From positions 45,736,757 through 45,800,756 of the forward strand of contig CM059560.1 of assembly GCA_030386875.1 (NCBI GenBank): a DNA stretch of 64,000 nt, given 5' to 3'. Under the pieces are notes generated by a model, which made no database searches, was not told where the DNA came from, and saw only the letters and a program-made list of their open reading frames with translations. Positions 59,601 through 64,000 of the stretch are shown piece by piece (position 1 is the first letter of the stretch; each line of letters opens with the position of its first letter). Position numbers and translations under genes: made by a program. The DNA is from Morinoia aosen. Lineage: Eukaryota > Arthropoda > Malacostraca > Amphipoda > Talitridae.

Positions 59601-62155
59601 CTCCTTTGTGCGCTGTAGAGATACCTTCTGTACTCCTTTGTGCGCTGTAGGGATACCTTCTGTACTCCTTTGTGCGCTGTTGAGATACCTCGTGTACTCC
59701 TTTGTACGTTCTAGAGATATTTCCTGTACTCCTTCGTGCGCTGTAGAGATACCTTCTGTACTCCTTTGTGCGCTGTAGAGATACCTTCTGTACTCTTTTG
59801 TGCGCTGTAGAGATACCTTTTGTACTCCTTCGTGCGCTGTAGAGATACCTTTTGTACTCTTTTGTGCGCTGTAGAGATACCTTCTGTACTCCTTTGTACG
59901 CTGTAGAGATACCTCGTGTACTCCTTTGTACGTTCTAGAGATATTTCCTGTACTCCTATGTGCGCTGTAGAGATACCTTCTGTACTCCTTTGTGCGCTGT
60001 AGAGATACCTCGTGCACTCCTTTGTGCGCTGTAGAGATACCTTCTGTACTCCTTTGTGCGCTGTAGAGATACCTTCTGTACTCCTTTGTCCGCTGTAGAG
60101 ATACCTCCTGTACTCCTTTGTACGTTCTAGAGATATTTCCTGTACTCCTTTGTGCGCTGTAGAGATACCTTCTGTTTTCCTTTGTGCGCTGTAGAGATAC
60201 CTTCTGTACTCCTTTGTGCGCTGTAGAGATACCGTCTGTACTCCTTTGTGCGCTGTTGAGATACCTTCTGTACTCCTTTGTACGCTGTAGAGATACCTCG
60301 TGTACTCCTTTGTACGTTCTAGAGATATTTCCTGTTCTCCTTTGTGCGCTGTAGAGATACCTTCTGTTCTCCTTTGTGCGCTGTAGAGATACCTTCTGTA
60401 CTCCTTTGTGCGCTGTAGAGATACCTTCAGTACTCCTTTGTGCGCTGTAGAGATACCTCGTGTACTCCTTTGTACGCTGTAGAGATACCTTCTGTACTCC
60501 TTTGTGCGCTGTAGAGATACCTTCTGTACTCCTTTGTGCGCTGTAGAGATACCTTCTGTACTCCTTTGTGCGCTGTAGAGATACCTTCTGTACTCCTTTG
60601 TGCGCTGTAGAGATACCTTCTGTACTCCTTTGTGCGCTGTAGAGATACCTTCTGTACTCCTTTGTGCGCTGTAGAGATACCTTCTGTACTCCTTTGTGCG
60701 CTGTAGAGATACCTTCTGTACTCCTTTGTACGCTGTAGAGATACCTCGTGTACTCCTTTGTACGTTCTAGAGATATTTCCTGTACTCCTTTGTGCGCTGT
60801 AGAGATACCTTCTGTACTCCTTTGTGCGCTGTAGAGATACCTTCTGAACTCCTTTGTGCGCTGTAGAGATACCTTCTGTACTCCTTTGTGCGCTGTAGAG
60901 ATACCTTCTGTACTCCTTTGTACGCTGTAGAGATACCTTCTGTACTCCTTTGTACGCTGTAGAGATACCTCGTGTACTCCTTTGTACGTTCTAGAGATAT
61001 TTCCTGTACTGTTTGGGCGCTGTAGAGATACCTTCTGTACTCCTTTGTGCGCTGTAGAGATACCTTGTGTACTTCTTTGTGCGCTGTAGAGATACCTTCT
61101 GTACTCCTTTGTGCGCTGTAGAGATACCTTCTGTACTCCTTTGTGCGCTGTAGAGATACCTTCTGTACTCCTTTGTGCGCTGTAGAGATACCTTCTGTAC
61201 TCCCTTGTGCGCTGTAGAGATACCTTCTGTACTCCTTTGTACGCTGTAGAGATATTTCCTGTACTCCTTTGTGCGCTGAAGAGATACCTCGTGTACTCCT
61301 TTGTACGTTCTAGAGATATTTCCTGTACTCCTTTGTGCGCTGTAGAGATACCTTCTGTACTCCTTTGTGCGCTGTAGAGATACCTTCTGTACTCCTTTGT
61401 GCGCTGTAGAGATACCTTCTGTTCTCCTTTGTGCGCTGTAGAGATACCTTCTGTACTCCTTTGTGCGCTGTAGAGATACCTTCTGTACTCCTTTGTGCGC
61501 TGTAGAGATACCTTCTGTACTCCTTTGTGCGCTGTAGAGATACCTCGTGTACTCCTTTGTACGTTCTAGAGATATTTCCTGTACTCCTTTGTGCGCTTTA
61601 GAGATACCTTCTGTACTCCTTTGTGCGCTGTAGGGATACCTTCTGTACTCCTTTGTATGCTGTAGAGATACCTCGTGTACTCCTTTGTACGTTCTAGAGA
61701 TATTTCCTGTACTCCTTTGTGCGCTGTAGAGATACCTTCTGTACTCCTTTGTGCGCTGTAGTGATACCTTCTGTACTCCTTTGTGCGCTGTAGAGATACC
61801 TTCTGTACTCCTTTGTACGCTGTAGAGATACCTCGTGTACTCCTTTGTACGTTCTAGAGATATTTCCTGTACTCCTTTGTTGCTTGTAGAGATACCTTCT
61901 GTACTCCTTTGTGCGCTGTAGAGATACCTTCTGTACTCCTTTGTGCGCTGTAGAGATACCTTCTGTACTCCTTTGTGCGCTGTAGAGATACCTTCTGTAC
62001 TCCTTTGTGCGCTGTAGAGATACCTTCTGTACTCCTTTGTGCGCTGTAGAGATACCTTCTGTACTCATTTATACGTTCTAGAGATATTTCCTGTACTCCT
62101 TTGTGCGCTGTAGAGATACCTTCTGTACTCCTTTGTACGCTGTAGAGATACCTCG

Positions 62156-62219
62156 TGTACTCCTTTGTACGTTCTAGAGATATTTCCTGTACTCCTTTGT
62201 GCGCTGTAGAGATACCTCG
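62156..62219. repeat. Shortest higher-order unit, 64 bp
   Basis: TCTAGA at 62173 and 62237 are only 64 bp apart. The unit is one D followed by one monomer with an A body and CTCG end, then the next D. It is the smallest D-to-D interval in the window and lies beside a 96-bp one (62077-62173). Confidence 0.9.
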
Positions 62220-64000
62220 TGTACTCCTTTGTACGTTCTAGAGATATTTCCTGTACTCCTTTGTGCGCTGTAGAGATACCTTCTGTACTCCTTTGTGCGC
62301 TGTAGAGATACCTTATGTACTCCTTTGTGCGCTGTAGAGATACCTTCTGTACTCCTTTGAACGCTGTAGAGATACCTCGTGTACTCCTTTGTACGTTCTA
62401 GAGATATTTCCTGTACTCCTTTGTGCGCTGTAGAGATACCTTCTGTACTCCTTTGTGCGCTGTAGAGATACCTTCTGTACTCCTTTGTGCGCTGTAGAGA
62501 TACCTTCTGTACTCCTTTGTGCGCTGTAGAGATACCTTCTGCATCCTTTGTACGCTGTAGCGATACCTCGTGTACTCCTTTGTACGTTCTAGAGATATTT
62601 CCTGTACTCCTTTGTGCGCTGTAGAGATACCTTCTGTACTCCTTTGTGCGCTGTAGAGATACCTTCTGTACTCCTTTGTGCGCTGTAGAGATACCTTCTG
62701 TACTCCTTTGTGCGCTGTAGAGATACCTTCTGTACTCCTTTGTGCGCTGTAGAGATACCTTCTGTACTCCTTTGTACGCTGTAGAGATACCTCGTGTACT
62801 CCTTTGTACGTTCTAGAGATATTTCCTGTACTCCTTTGTGCGCTGTAGAGATACCTTCTGTACTCCTTTGTGCGCTGTAGAGATACCTTCTGTACTCCTT
62901 TGTGCGCTGTAGAGATACCTTCTGTACTCCTTTGTACGCTGTAGAGATACCTTCTGTACTCCTTTGTGCGCTGTAGAGATACCTTCTGTACTCCTTTGTA
63001 CGCTGTAGAGATACCTCGTGTACTCCTTTGTACGTTCTAGAGATATTTCCTGTACTCCTTTGTGCGCTGTAGAGATACCTTCTGTACTCCTTTGTGCGCT
63101 GTAGAGATACCTTCTGTACTCCTTTGTGCGCTGTAGAGATACCTTCTGTACTCCTTTGTGCGCTGTAGAGATACCTCGTGTACTCCTTTGTACGCTGTAG
63201 AGATACCTTCTGTACTCCTTTGTGCGCTGTAGAGATACCTTCTGTACTCCTTTGTGCGCTGTAGAGATACCTTCTGTACTCCTTTGTGCGCTGTAGAGAT
63301 ACCTTCTGTACTTCTTTGTGCGCTGTAGAGATACCTTCTGTACTCCTTTGTACGCTGTAGAGATACCTCGTGTATTCCTTTGTACGTTCTAGAGATATTT
63401 CCTGTACTCCTTTGTGCGCTGTAGAGATACCTTCTGTACTCCTTTGTGCGCTGTAGAGATACCTTCTGTACTCCTTTGTACGCTGTAGAGATACCTCGTG
63501 TACTCCTTTGTACGTTCTAGAGATATTTCCTGTACTCCTTTGTGCGCTGTAGAGATACCTTCTGTACTCCTTTGTTCGCTGTAGAGATACCTTCTGTACT
63601 CCTTTGTGCGCTGTAGAGATACCTTCTGTACTATTTTGTACGCTGTAGAGATACCTTCTGTACTCCTTTGTGCGCTGTAGAGATACCTTCTGTACTCCTT
63701 TGTACGCTGTAGAGATACCTCGTGTACTCCTTTGTACGTTCTAGAGATATTTCCTGTACTCCTTTGTGCGCTGTAGAGATACCTTCTGTACTCCTTTGTG
63801 CGCTGTAGAGATACCTTCTGTACTCCTTTGTGCGCTGTAGAGATACCTCGTGTACTCCTTTGTACGTTCTAGAGATATTTCCTGTACTCCTTTGTGCGCT
63901 GTAGAGATGCCTTCTGTACTCCTTTGTGCGCTGTAGAGATACCTTCTGTACTCCTTTGTGCGCTGTGGAGATACCTCGTGTACTCCTTTGTACGTTCTAG

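Larger units (their letters stand above)
1..64000. repeat. 32-bp satellite array, about 2,000 monomers
   Basis: The whole window is head-to-tail copies of a 32-bp monomer that begins TGTACTCCTTTG and, in the majority form, ends GTAGAGATACCTTC. No inverted monomer, spacer, transposon or unique sequence interrupts it. The majority monomer has 15 G or C of 32 and is strand-asymmetric: 20 pyrimidines to 12 purines on the plus strand, with T outnumbering A 12 to 5. Every type keeps a CpG at positions 15-16, and type C adds one at 31-32. The window starts and ends inside monomers, so both ends of the array lie outside. This looks like eukaryotic heterochromatic satellite DNA. Chromosomal position, species and satellite family cannot be decided from the sequence. 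I saw no telomere-type hexamer and no CENP-B-box-like motif in the consensus. Confidence 0.98.
55085..64000. repeat. Irregular right-hand 9 kb without large blocks
   Basis: I found 44 D monomers from 55102 to 63996, mean spacing about 207 bp, with many short intervals (96, 128, 160 and one of 64 bp) mixed with long ones (448, 576). No run of spacings repeats at kilobase scale. One-off changes are frequent: GTTCAACTTTG near 58288, ACTGTTTGGGC near 61010, TTTGTTGCTTG near 61880 and CTGCATCC near 62530. Exchange and amplification here look more local than in the rest of the window. Confidence 0.8.

Noticed and set aside
61860-61900. TTTGTTGCTTGTAG near 61880 as an indel
   Set aside because: Its length equals that of the normal monomer and the 32-bp register is the same on both sides, so it is substitutions or a compensated change.
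1-64000. CRISPR array (period near 32 bp, close to typical repeat length)
   Set aside because: There are no unique spacers. Repeats abut each other directly for 64 kb, and there are no cas genes or leader.
1-64000. Gene for a repeat protein of 32-35-residue type (PPR- or TALE-like)
   Set aside because: The 32-residue period is just three 32-bp monomers read in one frame. I see no family motif, and TAG codons close each frame regularly.
1-64000. AAAGGAG on the minus strand as a ribosome binding site
   Set aside because: It is part of the monomer and recurs about every 32 bp with no ATG behind it in the consensus.
1-64000. Telomeric repeats, CENP-B box, tRNA or rRNA genes
   Set aside because: The consensus contains no TTAGGG-like run, nothing resembling the 17-bp CENP-B box, and no tRNA or rRNA signature. 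Variants seen do not create them.

Overview
The whole 64,000-base window is one tandem satellite array. It contains no gene, RNA gene, mobile element or unique sequence that I can support. The monomer is 32 bp and runs head to tail in one orientation from the first base to the last, about 2,000 copies (64,000 bp plus 16 deleted bases, divided by 32, gives 2,000.5). The array enters and leaves the window in mid-monomer, so both true ends lie outside it. An unbroken array of this size with nested higher-order repeats (HORs) is typical of eukaryotic satellite DNA (centromeric, pericentromeric, subtelomeric or sex/B-chromosome heterochromatin) from a long-read assembly. I do not recognise the monomer and cannot name the species.

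Four monomer types explain almost all of it. Counting position 1 at TGTACTCC, type A has G at 14, C at 17, G at 19 and ends ACCTTC. Type B is A with A at 14. Type C is B ending ACCTCG. Type D differs from A at six positions (14, 17, 19, 28, 29, 31), carries the palindrome TCTAGA at 18-23 and ends ATTTCC. The commonest HOR is seven monomers, D-A-A-A-B-A-C (224 bp). Four-, five-, six-, eight-, nine-, ten- and twenty-monomer versions also occur. I located 265 D monomers by eye, including variants, at a mean spacing of about 242 bp. The ordered D-to-D spacings act as a barcode for larger duplications.

Layout from the barcode: 0.1-3.5 kb is a diverged copy of 38.2-41.9 kb. 2.9-8.0 kb is a tandem pair of a 2.4-2.6 kb unit, and 8.6-10.7 kb is another copy of parts of it. 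11.5-15.0 kb is repeated at 24.3-27.8 kb. A 2,175-bp block occurs in full at 13.8, 17.0 and 28.0 kb and in part at 20.5 kb and elsewhere. 20.5-23.7 kb is repeated at 28.7-32.0 kb. 32.2-35.7 kb is repeated at 36.3-39.5 kb and, for its right two thirds, at 47.8-50.3 kb. 41.1-45.2 kb is a tandem pair of 2,048 bp with a partial third copy at 46.2 kb. 51.2-55.1 kb is a tandem pair of 1,952 bp. The last 9 kb (55.1-64.0 kb) is irregular and I found no kilobase-scale copy of it.

There are no genes working together here. The open reading frames on the minus strand follow from the monomer having no stop in any minus frame except TAG in type D. The interesting content is the amplification history: seven copies of one single-base deletion at fixed offsets, a four-fold 1,280-bp block, only deletions and no insertions in the 32-bp register, chimeric monomers, and CpG transitions that were later amplified. 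All positions, spacings and counts were read by eye and not by program.
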